Below are positions 8,675-16,629 of a stretch of 38,083 nucleotides of DNA, one piece after another. Source of the stretch: an uncultured Bacteroides sp. (GTDB taxonomy: Bacteria > Bacteroidota > Bacteroidia > Bacteroidales > Bacteroidaceae); contig NZ_CANRPM010000025.1 of the NCBI RefSeq assembly GCF_947632445.1, forward strand, positions 1-38,083, given 5' to 3'. The translations under genes were made by a program, and so were the position numbers. The notes beneath the pieces were generated by a model, which was given only the letters and a program-made list of their open reading frames with translations, was not told the DNA's origin and searched no databases. Positions within the stretch are counted from its first letter, which is position 1. The number at the start of each line of letters is the position of its first letter.

Positions 8675-8682
8675 GAAAATTA
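8675..8682 (+). promoter_or_regulatory. -7 promoter element of the lipoprotein gene
   Basis: TACTTTTG matches TAnnTTTG, followed by the GCA commonly seen after this element in Bacteroides, 17 bp before the ATG at 8700. Confidence 0.6.
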
Positions 8683-8699
8683 ATTAAACATTATAGAAT

Positions 8700-9119
8700 A
8701 TGAAAACAATGAAGTATTTATCTATGCTGCTGATAATGGTGGCAATGAGCGTATGTATGACGAGCTGTGGAGATGACGATGATGAACCAGTAAAGGGAAA
8801 CAGTTCGCTTGTCGGAACATGGGAATCACAAGGCTTTGTATACGGGGGTTATGAGTGTACTCTAAGAGTGGAGTTCAAATCCAACAATAAAGGTACGATG
8901 AGCCTTATTTATGATGATATATCTAAGAAGCCTGATCATGGTAACTTTGAATACATAAAAAGGGAGGATTCGGAGGGTAAGACGTATTTAAAAATAATAT
9001 GGGAGTCGCCTGTCTATGAGCAGACAATGGGCGGTCTTTATGTAGCAAATAAAGAATATGAGATAAGCGTAACGCCAACTTGGTTGGTATGGGAACGCAA
9101 AACTTATGTACGTAAGTAA
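8700..9119 (+). CDS. Small secreted lipoprotein, lipocalin-like
   Basis: 139 residues with a lipoprotein signal peptide: a basic start (MKTMKYL), a hydrophobic stretch and the lipobox MTSC, with the lipidated cysteine at about residue 23. The acidic GDDDDEP after it resembles the lipoprotein export signal that directs Bacteroides lipoproteins to the cell surface. The remainder (SSLVGTWESQGF... then alternating strands ending in TPTWLVWERKTYVRK) looks like a small beta-barrel of the lipocalin-like type common in this genus. No catalytic motif is visible and the function is unknown. It is monocistronic with its own promoter. Confidence 0.75.
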   Translation: MKTMKYLSMLLIMVAMSVCMTSCGDDDDEPVKGNSSLVGTWESQGFVYGGYECTLRVEFKSNNKGTMSLIYDDISKKPDHGNFEYIKREDSEGKTYLKIIWESPVYEQTMGGLYVANKEYEISVTPTWLVWERKTYVRK

Positions 9120-9517
9120 CGTGAGTTCGACATAAATCAAAAGATAGCCGGTTGCCCGTCATTGATAAAGTTCACTTCAATGGCGGGTTTCTTTTCAAAG
9201 TAACAACAGGCCGCGATAGCTGACAATGAATCGGCAATGAAACGTCTATTTCCTTCCGCTGCCACGCAGCACTTCCTGAAGTCCCGACGCAGTGCTTTGT
9301 GAGGGTGTCATGCAGTGCTTTATGAGGAAGTGACGAAGCACTTCGTCAGAGGGTCAGCAAGCACAGCAAAAGAGCCGAACCGTTTGCTTTAAAAAGCCAT
9401 CTTCCCTTTCATAGAAAGCAATGTTCTGCACGAAGAAAAGCATTGTTTCCCACAAAAGAAAGCAATGCTTTTCCGGCTGACAATGTCCGATACGAAAAAG
9501 GACACATTCCCCTGAAG
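9120..9517. other. Repeat- and hairpin-rich convergent intergenic region
   Basis: About 400 bp between converging genes. It contains two adjacent imperfect 23-bp direct repeats (9289-9311 and 9312-9334, both starting GCAGTGCTTT), a perfect 18-bp palindrome TGACGAAGCACTTCGTCA at 9331-9348, and a 10-bp inverted repeat (AAAAGCATTG at 9436-9445 with CAATGCTTTT at 9463-9472). Some of these may act as terminators for the flanking genes. No protein-coding frame is convincing. Confidence 0.5.
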
Positions 9518-10228
9518 CTATAAAGAAGAGTCGCAACCCAGCAACGTGCGCAACTCTTTCACGCCCTCAGAAGCTCCCTTCTGGATAACGTGTATCGGGC
9601 GTGCACTATGCGTATCCACCGGCTTGGGATCTATAAGGTAGACTTCGGCACGGGCAGGCACATAATGAAGTAACCCTGCGGCAGGATAGACGTTCATCGA
9701 CGTACCGATGATAACGAAAATGTCGGCCTGCTTCACGTAGTCGATAGCTACCTCAATCGTGGGCACGGCCTCGCCGAACCACACGATGAAGGGGCGCAGA
9801 GGGCTGCCGTCGCCCGCACGGTCGGTGGCACGGGTTTCATACTCTTCAGGCTTCAACTCCTTGATGTAGCGTGGATTATAGGGATCTCGGCTTGAGCACA
9901 TCTTCGTCAGTTCGCCATGCAGGTGGACGACTTTCGTACTGCCCGCCCGCTCGTGCAGGTTATCAATGTTTTGGGTGATGACGGTCACATTGAAATCCTT
10001 TTCCAGCTGCGCCACGCCGACATGCCCTTCGTTGGGCTTCACGTCGAGCAACTGCTTGCGCCGCTCGTTATAAAAGTTGATGACCCGTTCGGGATTGCGT
10101 GCATAGCCTTCGGGCGTGGCCACCTCCTCCACAGGATAGCGATCCCACAGGCCGCCTGCATCGCGGAAGGTGCTGATACCACTTTCGGCGCTCATGCCTG
10201 CACCCGACAATATTACCAGATTTTTCAT
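9518..10228 (-). CDS. NAD-dependent protein deacylase (sirtuin, CobB-like)
   Basis: A 236-residue Sir2 protein. LSGAGMSAESGISTFRD near the N-terminus is the NAD-binding GAGxS motif, and TQNIDNLHERAG contains the QNID motif. VHLHGEL supplies the catalytic histidine, and GTSMNVYPAAGL is the second NAD-binding motif. It would remove acetyl or other acyl groups from lysines using NAD. The zinc cysteines of many sirtuins are absent, only one cysteine follows the catalytic His, as in several bacterial class III enzymes. The ATG at 10228 follows AAAGGAG and is preferred over the upstream TTG. Its own promoter is at 10260-10267. Confidence 0.93.
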   Translation of the reverse strand: MKNLVILSGAGMSAESGISTFRDAGGLWDRYPVEEVATPEGYARNPERVINFYNERRKQLLDVKPNEGHVGVAQLEKDFNVTVITQNIDNLHERAGSTKVVHLHGELTKMCSSRDPYNPRYIKELKPEEYETRATDRAGDGSPLRPFIVWFGEAVPTIEVAIDYVKQADIFVIIGTSMNVYPAAGLLHYVPARAEVYLIDPKPVDTHSARPIHVIQKGASEGVKELRTLLGCDSSL

Positions 10229-10259
10229 ATCCAACTCCTTTCTTTAAGCATTTACACAC

Positions 10260-10267
10260 CAAAGATA
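10260..10267 (-). promoter_or_regulatory. -7 promoter element of the sirtuin gene
   Basis: Minus-strand TATCTTTG, a perfect TAnnTTTG match, 31 bp before the ATG at 10228. Confidence 0.6.
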
Positions 10268-10343
10268 GGAAAAGAATATCCAAATTATCACATAAATAAG
10301 AAATTTTAAATACTGCAAACTGTTAACATTCAAATAAAACCTG

Positions 10344-10351
10344 TATTTTTG
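10344..10351 (+). promoter_or_regulatory. -7 promoter element of the FKBP genes
   Basis: TATTTTTG followed by GCA, matching TAnnTTTG, 20 bp before the ATG at 10372. Confidence 0.6.
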
Positions 10352-10371
10352 CAGGTCATATAAAAAGAGTT

Positions 10372-10965
10372 ATGGACAAATTCAGTTATGCAATCGGCTT
10401 GGGTATAGGTCAGAATCTTTTAAGTATGGGTGCCAAAGGCATTTCAGTAAATGATTTTGCACGCGCTATCAGTGATGTGCTGAACGGAACTCCCACGGAA
10501 ATCACTCATGCCGAAGCACGTGAAATCGTAACCAAATACTTCGAGGAAATGGAAGCCCGCAATGCCGAAGACGTGGAGAAAGGGAAGAAATTCCTGGAAG
10601 AAAACAAACGGCGTCCGGGCGTAGTAACCCTGCCCAGCGGCCTGCAATACGAGGTGATTAAGGAAGGCAACGTAGGCCGCTATGCCAAGATAGACGACCG
10701 GGTGCAGTGTCACTACGAGGGAACCCTTGTCGACGGCACTCTCTTCGACAGCTCCATCAAGCGTGGCCAGCCTGCCACATTCGGTGTCAACCAGGTAATT
10801 CCCGGCTGGGTTGAAGCTCTCCAACTGATGCCCGAAGGCGCCAAATGGAAACTCTACATCCCCAGCGAGCTGGGCTACGGCGCACACGGAGCCGGCGAGA
10901 TGATACCGCCCCACAGTACGTTGATCTTCGAAGTGGAACTTCTGAAAATTTTATCCGACAAATAA
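10372..10965 (+). CDS. FKBP-type peptidyl-prolyl isomerase, cytoplasmic
   Basis: 197 residues without a signal peptide. The N-terminal half (about 1-85) is a helical FKBP_N/Mip-like dimerization region ending in KFLEENKRRPGVVTLPSGLQYEV. The C-terminal half is a full FKBP catalytic domain: VQCHYEGTLVDGTLFDSS, then NQVIPGWVEALQLMPEGAKW and YIPSELGYG, ending HSTLIFEVELLKI. It should speed proline isomerization and assist folding. It precedes a second, exported FKBP gene by 27 bp, so the pair probably share a transcript and divide the job between cytoplasm and envelope. Confidence 0.93.
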   Translation: MDKFSYAIGLGIGQNLLSMGAKGISVNDFARAISDVLNGTPTEITHAEAREIVTKYFEEMEARNAEDVEKGKKFLEENKRRPGVVTLPSGLQYEVIKEGNVGRYAKIDDRVQCHYEGTLVDGTLFDSSIKRGQPATFGVNQVIPGWVEALQLMPEGAKWKLYIPSELGYGAHGAGEMIPPHSTLIFEVELLKILSDK

Positions 10966-10992
10966 TAAATTATAAATTAAATAAGAGAAAAC

Positions 10993-11880
10993 ATGAAAAA
11001 AGTAACATTTATGATGACGCTGGCTGCCGTCGCAGCCTTAACGTCTTGTACGGCTCAGGCTCCTAAAGCCAACCTGTCAACAGACATCGACTCACTTTCT
11101 TATGCTATCGGTATGGCCCGTACCGAAGGTCTGGATCAATTCCTGATGCAGCAAGGCATTGACAGCACCCAAATGACCGAATTTATCAAAGGCTTCAATG
11201 AAGGTGCCGCTAAAATCGACAAGGAAGATGTAGCCTATATGGCTGGTATGCAGATAGGCCAGATGGTCAGCAAACAGTGGGTGGAAGGCTTCAACCAACA
11301 GATTTTTGGCAACGACTCCACACAGAGTATCAGCCGTGAGAACCTGCTTGCAGGTTTCGTTGCCGGCGTAGTAGGCAAAGGCAAGATGGACAAAATGTTC
11401 GCACAGGGCTATATGCAGAGCCAGATGGAAGTGGTAAGAGAAAAAGCACTGAAAAAACAATATGCTGATGTCATTGCAGAAGGAGAGAAATTCCTGGAAG
11501 AAAACAAGACGAAAGAAGGCGTAGTGACAACGGAAAGCGGCCTGCAATACAAAATCCTGACCAAAGGTACAGGTGAAATCCCCGCCGACACCAGCTATGT
11601 ACAAGTAAACTACAAGGGTACATTGATTGACGGCACCGAGTTCGACAGTTCCTACAAGCGTAAAGACAAGGATGGCAAGTCACAGCCTGCTACCTTCCGC
11701 GCCAACCAAGTAATCAAAGGATGGACCGAAGCACTGACCATGATGCCTGTAGGCTCCAAGTGGGAACTCTACATCCCCTACGACCTGGCGTACGATTCAA
11801 AAGCCAGCGGTGCAGACATCAAACCGTTCTCTACCCTGATCTTCGAAGTAGAATTGGTAGGTATCGACAAAAAGAAATAA
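10993..11880 (+). CDS. FKBP-type peptidyl-prolyl isomerase lipoprotein
   Basis: 295 residues. A lipoprotein signal peptide (MKKVTFMMTLAAVAALTSC) ends with cysteine 19 as the likely lipidation site. Residues of roughly 30-170 form the Mip-like helical domain (DIDSLSYAIGMAR...), and the FKBP domain follows (VQVNYKGTLIDGTEFDSSY, NQVIKGWTEALTMMPVGSKW, STLIFEVELVGI). It would fold proteins in the periplasm or at the outer membrane. The catalytic halves of this protein and its upstream neighbour are clearly similar, consistent with an old duplication. A strong hairpin terminator follows at 11912-11963. Confidence 0.93.
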   Translation: MKKVTFMMTLAAVAALTSCTAQAPKANLSTDIDSLSYAIGMARTEGLDQFLMQQGIDSTQMTEFIKGFNEGAAKIDKEDVAYMAGMQIGQMVSKQWVEGFNQQIFGNDSTQSISRENLLAGFVAGVVGKGKMDKMFAQGYMQSQMEVVREKALKKQYADVIAEGEKFLEENKTKEGVVTTESGLQYKILTKGTGEIPADTSYVQVNYKGTLIDGTEFDSSYKRKDKDGKSQPATFRANQVIKGWTEALTMMPVGSKWELYIPYDLAYDSKASGADIKPFSTLIFEVELVGIDKKK

Positions 11881-11911
11881 AGCTCCGAAGACATTCGGAC
11901 AGAATAGCAAT

Positions 11912-11963
11912 GAAGCGGATGGAACAAATGCTGCAAAAAAGTGGTTCCATCCGCTTCTTTTTT
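11912..11963 (+). terminator. Rho-independent terminator after the FKBP genes
   Basis: A perfect 14-bp stem, GAAGCGGATGGAAC (11912-11925) pairing with GTTCCATCCGCTTC (11944-11957), with an 18-nt loop and followed directly by six T residues. Confidence 0.9.
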
Positions 11964-12015
11964 ACTTTCCTCTATTTTTCTCGGCTTTATTATAGATAAA
12001 ATTAAAATAAAGTCC

Positions 12016-12023
12016 TATATTTG
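12016..12023 (+). promoter_or_regulatory. -7 promoter element of the Lrp-family gene
   Basis: TATATTTG matches TAnnTTTG, 41 bp before the ATG at 12065. An in-frame ATG at 12032 falls only 8 bp past the element and adds a tail outside the family, so it is not used. Confidence 0.55.
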
Positions 12024-12064
12024 CTTACTATTTGATAACAACAAGTAATTTACAAACGTATATT

Positions 12065-12526
12065 ATGGAAAAAATAGACAATTTGGACCGTCAAATTTTG
12101 GAAATCATTTCTCAAAATGCCCGTATCCCTTTTAAGGACGTGGCTGCCGAGTGCGGTGTATCACGCGCCGCTATCCACCAACGCGTACAGCGCCTGATTG
12201 ACTTGGGTGTCATTGTAGGCTCCGGCTACCACGTAAATCCCAAATCGCTGGGATACCGCACCTGCACTTACGTGGGAATCAAGTTGGAGAAAGGCTCCAT
12301 GTACAAAACCGTAGTAGCCGAGCTGAACAAAATACCGGAGGTTGTTGAATGCCATTTCACCACAGGCCCTTATACCATGCTGACCAAAGTATATGCCCGT
12401 GATAACGAACACCTGATGGATCTGCTGAATAACAAGATGCAGGAGATACCTGGCGTCACGGCCACTGAGACACTGATTTCATTGGAACAGAGTATCAAGA
12501 AAGAGATTCCTATCTGCCAAGAATAG
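12065..12526 (+). CDS. Lrp/AsnC-family transcriptional regulator
   Basis: 153 residues, the usual length. An N-terminal winged helix-turn-helix (LDRQILEIISQNARIPFKDVAAECGVSRAAIHQRVQRLIDLGVI) is followed by the RAM ligand-binding domain (about 65-150) with CTYVGIKLEKGS and VVECHFTTGPYTMLTKVYARD. Such proteins form octamers and respond to amino acids. The glycine-rich ligand loop typical of Lrp is present around FTTGPYTM. The gene has its own promoter and lies just upstream of the DUF4491 gene, with which it may be cotranscribed. The regulon is unknown. Confidence 0.92.
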   Translation: MEKIDNLDRQILEIISQNARIPFKDVAAECGVSRAAIHQRVQRLIDLGVIVGSGYHVNPKSLGYRTCTYVGIKLEKGSMYKTVVAELNKIPEVVECHFTTGPYTMLTKVYARDNEHLMDLLNNKMQEIPGVTATETLISLEQSIKKEIPICQE

Positions 12527-12616
12527 TCTATATCTGTTTCCATGGTGACGGGCAGTACGGATCATCATATCGGCATGCTCCTTTTGCCATGGAAACTCTA
12601 TCCTCCAAATTGCATT

Positions 12617-12928
12617 ATGGAGTTTCTAAGCAAATTTGGTCTTTCAGGCCTTTTCATTGGTTTCTGCACCTTTTTGATCATCGGTCTTTTTCATCCTGTC
12701 GTAGTGAAAGCTGAGTATTATTGGGGTACACGTTGCTGGTGGATATTTCTATTGTTGGGTTTGGCAGGTGTTGCAGCTTCTATGTACGTAGACAACATTC
12801 TGTTCTCTTCCCTGCTGGGGGTATTTGCCTTCTCCTCTTTTTGGACTATCAAAGAAATATTCGAACAGGAGGAACGCGTCAGGAAAGGTTGGTTTCCCAA
12901 AAATCCCAAACGGAAATACGACTTCTAA
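12617..12928 (+). CDS. DUF4491-family small membrane protein
   Basis: 103 residues from the ATG at 12617. Three hydrophobic segments (about residues 7-27, 40-57 and 59-77) are separated by short loops, and YWGTRCWWIFLLLG and the basic end EERVRKGWFPKNPKRKYDF are typical of the DUF4491 family common in Bacteroidales. It should sit in the inner membrane; no function is known. The earlier in-frame ATG at 12542 would add a loop-rich tail that does not look like this family. The tRNA gene follows after about 90 bp. Confidence 0.75.
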   Translation: MEFLSKFGLSGLFIGFCTFLIIGLFHPVVVKAEYYWGTRCWWIFLLLGLAGVAASMYVDNILFSSLLGVFAFSSFWTIKEIFEQEERVRKGWFPKNPKRKYDF

Positions 12929-13017
12929 GCCCGAAGGAAGCGTATTTTTTCTCCGTTCCCTTGCATAATTCAACGGAATGTGCTAATTTTGCATCGCTAT
13001 CTCCGAAAGGATACAGC

Positions 13018-13091
13018 GGACTTGTAGCTCAGTTGGTCAGAGCAACAGACTCATAATCTGGAGGTCCCAGGTTCAAGCCCTGGCTGGTCCA
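13018..13091 (+). tRNA. tRNA-Met (anticodon CAU), target of the integrated element
   Basis: A complete cloverleaf: acceptor GGACTTG with 3' CTGGTCC (one U-U mismatch at the sixth pair), D arm GCTC...GAGC, anticodon loop with CAT at about 13052-13054, and T arm CCAGG-TTCAAGC-CCTGG. CCA is not fully encoded, as is common in this phylum. A CAU anticodon means elongator Met, initiator Met or Ile2 after lysidine modification; the absence of the initiator C1-A72 mismatch argues against initiator. The 3' part from 13050 is duplicated at 36290-36333, so the tRNA was rebuilt by the incoming element. Confidence 0.93.
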
Positions 13092-13093
13092 CA
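13050..13093 (+). repeat. attL: left 44-bp copy of the tRNA 3' part
   Basis: Identical to 36290-36333. Here it completes an intact tRNA gene. Similarity continues imperfectly for about 12 bp past the repeat (two mismatches), which may mean the original attachment site was a little longer. Confidence 0.93.
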
Positions 13094-13104
13094 CTAAAAA
13101 TCAA

Positions 13105-13133
13105 GGAGTTGCGAATTTCGCAACTCCTTTTTT
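13105..13133 (+). terminator. Terminator after tRNA-Met, element side
   Basis: GGAGTTGCGA (13105-13114) pairs perfectly with TCGCAACTCC (13118-13127), followed by six T residues. It lies inside the element, so the element brings its own terminator for the tRNA transcript. Confidence 0.85.
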
Positions 13134-13141
13134 CTTGCCCT

Positions 13142-13165
13142 TGCGTAAACAATGCGTAAACAAAC
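13142..13165 (+). repeat. Left terminal 24-bp direct repeat (probable integrase arm site)
   Basis: Two tandem copies of TGCGTAAACAA. The same 24 bases occur in the same orientation at 36153-36176 near the other end. Paired short repeats inside both ends are the usual layout of arm-type sites bound by tyrosine integrases or excision factors; the function is inferred. Confidence 0.75.
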
Positions 13166-13320
13166 TGTTTGTGAGTTGAACGTATTTACATATAGAGTTT
13201 CGATGATGCCCATGCAATCCTGTAATATCTTTACCCGAAGTTTTGTTAGTGTGACGACACTTTACGATTAAATAAACTCAAATATACTCCATTTGTATAT
13301 TGATTTACAGAATAATGTTA

Positions 13321-13328
13321 TAACTTTG
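13321..13328 (+). promoter_or_regulatory. -7 promoter element upstream of the integrase leader
   Basis: TAACTTTG followed by GCA, matching TAnnTTTG, 365 bp before the integrase ATG. It implies a leader of about 350 nt. Confidence 0.55.
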
Positions 13329-13334
13329 CAAATG

Positions 13335-13692
13335 CAATGCATTTATGGCGAGCCATGACCAAGAGGTGCTCTTTCCTAATAAAGAAAAGTGGGTTTGTCT
13401 AACCTTCGTGGGAGGGTCATCCCATTCCGATGAATCGAAGCGTAGAGGGAGTATTAGTCGGAGAATACTCTATTTCAAACAATACGTGAGAGTTACTTCA
13501 GGGGTTGAGACCGATTAGCAGAAGCCCGGTTACCAGTCAGCGACAGAAAACAACAAGATTGCACCGCTGCATATAACGACAATGTTTTTATCTGTCAAAG
13601 GATAGGGACTCTGTGGTTATATGCAGCGTTTTGTATATGTACGCCTCACATTGCAAAGCGGCTGTATTCAGAGGTTATGTTGAACATAAACA
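13335..13692 (+). ncRNA. Candidate structured leader RNA of the integrase gene
   Basis: About 350 bp without a credible reading frame between a promoter-like element and the integrase start. Visible pairings: GAGTATT with AATACTC around 13447-13469, ATGACC near 13355 with GGTCAT near 13416, and a 13-bp perfect stem CGCTGCATATAAC with GTTATATGCAGCG around 13565-13632 that encloses a 40-odd nt loop and is followed by TTTTGT. The last stem lies about 60 nt before the ATG, where it could act as an attenuator. I do not recognise a known RNA family. An alternative is DNA-level integrase or excision-factor binding sites. Confidence 0.4.
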
Positions 13693-15192
13693 ATGAATGC
13701 AGTGGAAAAATTAACCAAGTCATTGTCTCTTTTCAAAGAGCGTAACTGTTCTGTCTCTATCGTGTTGGATTCACGTACCCGTAGGAAAAATGCGTATGAG
13801 TTCCCTTTATCCCTACGCTTCACGATAGACCGCAAGTTCTTCTACTTTGCAGTTGGAAGCTCTTTTACTGAGAAAAAGTTCTCGGACATCTGCAATGCGA
13901 CGAAATGTAAAAGCGAGAACTACAAACTTCAGAAGGAGTGGAAAGATACCATTGTCCCCAAGTACAAAGAAATCTTGATGAATCTGAACAAAGGCGGCAT
14001 CCTGACATTTGAAATGGTACGTCAATGTATCATGGGTGAAGAAGTGGTGCTATTCAAAGAGGACACAACCCAATCACAATCCTTTATTAGTATATGGGAG
14101 CAAATCATTCACGAATTGCGTACAGAAGACGGAGGAGCACGTTTCACCACGGCAGAGAGTTATGAGTGTTCTCTCAAATCATTCAGAAAGATACTCGGAA
14201 CAGATGTGGTCAAGGGATTCTGTATCAGTGCCGCAGAAATCCAGAAATGGAAAGAGGGGATGCACAATGGAGTGAAAGATGAAAATGGGGCAATCATTGG
14301 AAAAATCAGCGATACTACGGCAGGAATCTATCTGCGCTGTTGCCGTGCTGTATGGAATCGGTGCATACACGAGGGCTTCCTTAAAGATGTTCCTTACCCT
14401 TTCTCTAATAAGAAGGAGAAGGGGCTTGTAAGCATACCCAAGAGTGCGAAGCGCAAACAGAGTTTCTTGAACGTTAGTCAGATGACGGAACTCTACAATC
14501 TTTTTGTCTCGAAGAAATACCCCGAACACTGGTCGGAAGACTATGTGAAACGCGCACATTATTCATTGGGACTTTTCCTTGCCCAGTACCTGTGCAATGG
14601 CTTCAATATGGCTGATGCCGGACGATTGACTTACGATAATTACTATTATCAGACAGATGGCAAGGCTTTTCGCTTCAACCGAAAGAAAACTTCCCGAAGA
14701 AGTGCTGACGGTTCCGAGGTAATAGTTCCCATCATCCCTCCTTTACAATATGTGTTAGACGAAGTGGCGGCACCTCCGACTCGGGGCGGTCTGGTTTTTC
14801 CCCATATATTAAAAGGTGCGGAAACAGAAGAACTGCGCCGTAAATACACCATGCAAGAAAACTCAAATGTAAAAGACCGCATCATCAAGATATGCCATGA
14901 AGCACTGCACTGGGACAAGTCCATCCGTCCGTCCGGTACATGGTGTCGTCACTCGTTTGCCACCAACCTGCATAATGCAGGGGTAGATATGGATTATATC
15001 TCTGAAAGTATGGGGCATTCATCTTCCGACCATGCAATCACCCAAATATACATTGAACATTACCCTCTGGAAATTCAGATGGAGAATAACTCAAAGCTGT
15101 TAAACTTGGAAGAATCTTCTGCAAGGGATGTGTTGTTGGCGAAACTGGCAAGTATGTCCACGGAAGAATTGGCCAAATTGTTTACACGATAA
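13693..15192 (+). CDS. Tyrosine recombinase / integrase of the element
   Basis: 499 residues. The N-terminal arm-binding region (1-110) and SAM-like core-binding domain (about 125-235, FISIWEQIIHELRTEDGGARF...) precede the catalytic domain (about 265-480). The catalytic box reads GTWCRHSFATNLHNAG, then ISESMGHSS gives the second histidine and QIYIEHYPL the tyrosine nucleophile. The first arginine box (NGFNMADAGRLTYDNY) is of the variant form common in Bacteroides element integrases. It would join the element to the tRNA-Met site, next to which it lies, and excise it with helper factors. The ATG at 13693 follows the long leader. Confidence 0.93.
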   Translation: MNAVEKLTKSLSLFKERNCSVSIVLDSRTRRKNAYEFPLSLRFTIDRKFFYFAVGSSFTEKKFSDICNATKCKSENYKLQKEWKDTIVPKYKEILMNLNKGGILTFEMVRQCIMGEEVVLFKEDTTQSQSFISIWEQIIHELRTEDGGARFTTAESYECSLKSFRKILGTDVVKGFCISAAEIQKWKEGMHNGVKDENGAIIGKISDTTAGIYLRCCRAVWNRCIHEGFLKDVPYPFSNKKEKGLVSIPKSAKRKQSFLNVSQMTELYNLFVSKKYPEHWSEDYVKRAHYSLGLFLAQYLCNGFNMADAGRLTYDNYYYQTDGKAFRFNRKKTSRRSADGSEVIVPIIPPLQYVLDEVAAPPTRGGLVFPHILKGAETEELRRKYTMQENSNVKDRIIKICHEALHWDKSIRPSGTWCRHSFATNLHNAGVDMDYISESMGHSSSDHAITQIYIEHYPLEIQMENNSKLLNLEESSARDVLLAKLASMSTEELAKLFTR

Positions 15193-15205
15193 TACGACTT
15201 TGAAG

Positions 15206-16450
15206 ATGATAAATTTCATAGAGAAAATAAGTGACTACTTCAAGAGGAAAGATCACGCAGATATGGCTATTCATGCATGGAAATCAGCTCATGAAGAGTC
15301 GTATGCCGATTTCTGTAAACGCATGGACGCTGTAGGCAAGGGGAACTTATCTGTTTTGATGGATATATACCAGATGATGCGGGATTGTACACCGTCCGAA
15401 GCCTTAATGCTGTATAACTGGCTTTCTGATTTCATGAATGGCAAAGATGTACAGAATATAGCCGATCAACAGTGGGCTGGTAGATATACAGATATTATAG
15501 CCCAATGTATCACTAACAAACGGCTGTGGATAGGTATCAATGTAAAAACGGGCACAGTAGAGTTACTCACATCTCCAAAGTCAGAACTACTGATGGTTCG
15601 TTCTGAAACACCTATTGAAATTTGGAACCGTCTGCCACAGGAAACGAGAGCCTATTTGACAGGACAGTTGGATGTACTCATAAGGAATAGTAAAGGATGC
15701 TATCTGATGAGCAAACTGGAAAGAAAGATGGTGTACCAATCCCTGACGTACATCTTACGAATCATTATCCTTTCTCATGCTGTTTTTGTTGGTGGGCTAA
15801 TGGCTAATCTGTATGATTATGTGATGGAAAAGAAAGAAACATTGGCTTATTGTATGTATTATTTCGTGGTATTTGACCATGGTCTTTCACGTATGGCCAA
15901 GTTACTTGACTGCCTGTTGAACAGTGGTGAGGTTGATAATGGCGACATGATTTTGATTAAATCATGCGTTGCTGCTCTTGTAACTCAAAGCATCGAAATG
16001 GGGACTGAAAGCAAAGCCGGATGGGAAGATGCTGTGGAAACCTGTAATCCAGAAATATGGAAAGAAGTGATGTTTGCCTTGCGAAAAGTAAAAGGCAGAC
16101 GGGGAAATCGAAAGGTAGTACAATCACTGGATGATATTCTTACAGGAGATAAGGTGCATATCAAGCAGGGAATCCGTCTTTTTCTTGAAGAGAACACTGA
16201 GGACATAAGCCTTGCCTACCTGTTGAAAGCATTGGTAAAAGCAGGAATGGTGAAAGCCTCTATAAGATACATGACATTCCATCGTGCCATAGAGCAGTTC
16301 TCCCAACGACATTACGGACACGATATACCACAGAAACGATATGGTGAAATCAAGGATATGACTTTGAACTCGCCTCAGAGAGGAAGCAGTTATACCAAGG
16401 CAAAACGAATAATAGACCGATGGTCGGAGTATTTTATCAATAACGGGTAG
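15206..16450 (+). CDS. Element-borne protein of unknown function
   Basis: A 414-residue protein from the ATG at 15206, preceded by TTTGAAG and 13 bp after the integrase stop. It looks mostly helical and soluble (MINFIEKISDYFKRKDHADMAIHAWKSAHEE at the start). A hydrophobic stretch near the middle (IIILSHAVFVGGLMANLYDY) may be a buried helix rather than a membrane segment. The C-terminus (KRYGEIKDMTLNSPQRGSSYTKAKRIIDRWSEYFINNG) is basic and could bind nucleic acid. I do not recognise the family. Its place directly behind the integrase suggests cotranscription and a role in the element's maintenance. Confidence 0.75.
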   Translation: MINFIEKISDYFKRKDHADMAIHAWKSAHEESYADFCKRMDAVGKGNLSVLMDIYQMMRDCTPSEALMLYNWLSDFMNGKDVQNIADQQWAGRYTDIIAQCITNKRLWIGINVKTGTVELLTSPKSELLMVRSETPIEIWNRLPQETRAYLTGQLDVLIRNSKGCYLMSKLERKMVYQSLTYILRIIILSHAVFVGGLMANLYDYVMEKKETLAYCMYYFVVFDHGLSRMAKLLDCLLNSGEVDNGDMILIKSCVAALVTQSIEMGTESKAGWEDAVETCNPEIWKEVMFALRKVKGRRGNRKVVQSLDDILTGDKVHIKQGIRLFLEENTEDISLAYLLKALVKAGMVKASIRYMTFHRAIEQFSQRHYGHDIPQKRYGEIKDMTLNSPQRGSSYTKAKRIIDRWSEYFINNG

Positions 16451-16629
16451 TTGGAAAATCCAGCTATCCGTATTTTGTCCGCAAACATCTGTTGAAATAC
16501 GGTCGGTAAAATTAAAGTGTAAATAAACCGACCGATACGCAGAGTTTCATACACCACCTTTGCTTGTGAAATCGGTTTCACAGAGTTGAACCGAGGCTTA
16601 AATTATTCAATAATCAAACAAGTAAAGAC
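16451..16629 (+). promoter_or_regulatory. Regulatory gap with overlapping alternative hairpins
   Basis: CCGTATTT (16478-16485) can pair with AAATACGG (16495-16502), while CGGTCGGT (16500-16507) can pair with ACCGACCG (16527-16534). The two stems share 16500-16502 and so exclude each other. A third small inverted repeat, GTGAAA-TCGG-TTTCAC, is at 16566-16581. CACCTTTG at 16555-16562 is one base from the -7 consensus and may start the DUF3853 transcript. Confidence 0.4.
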
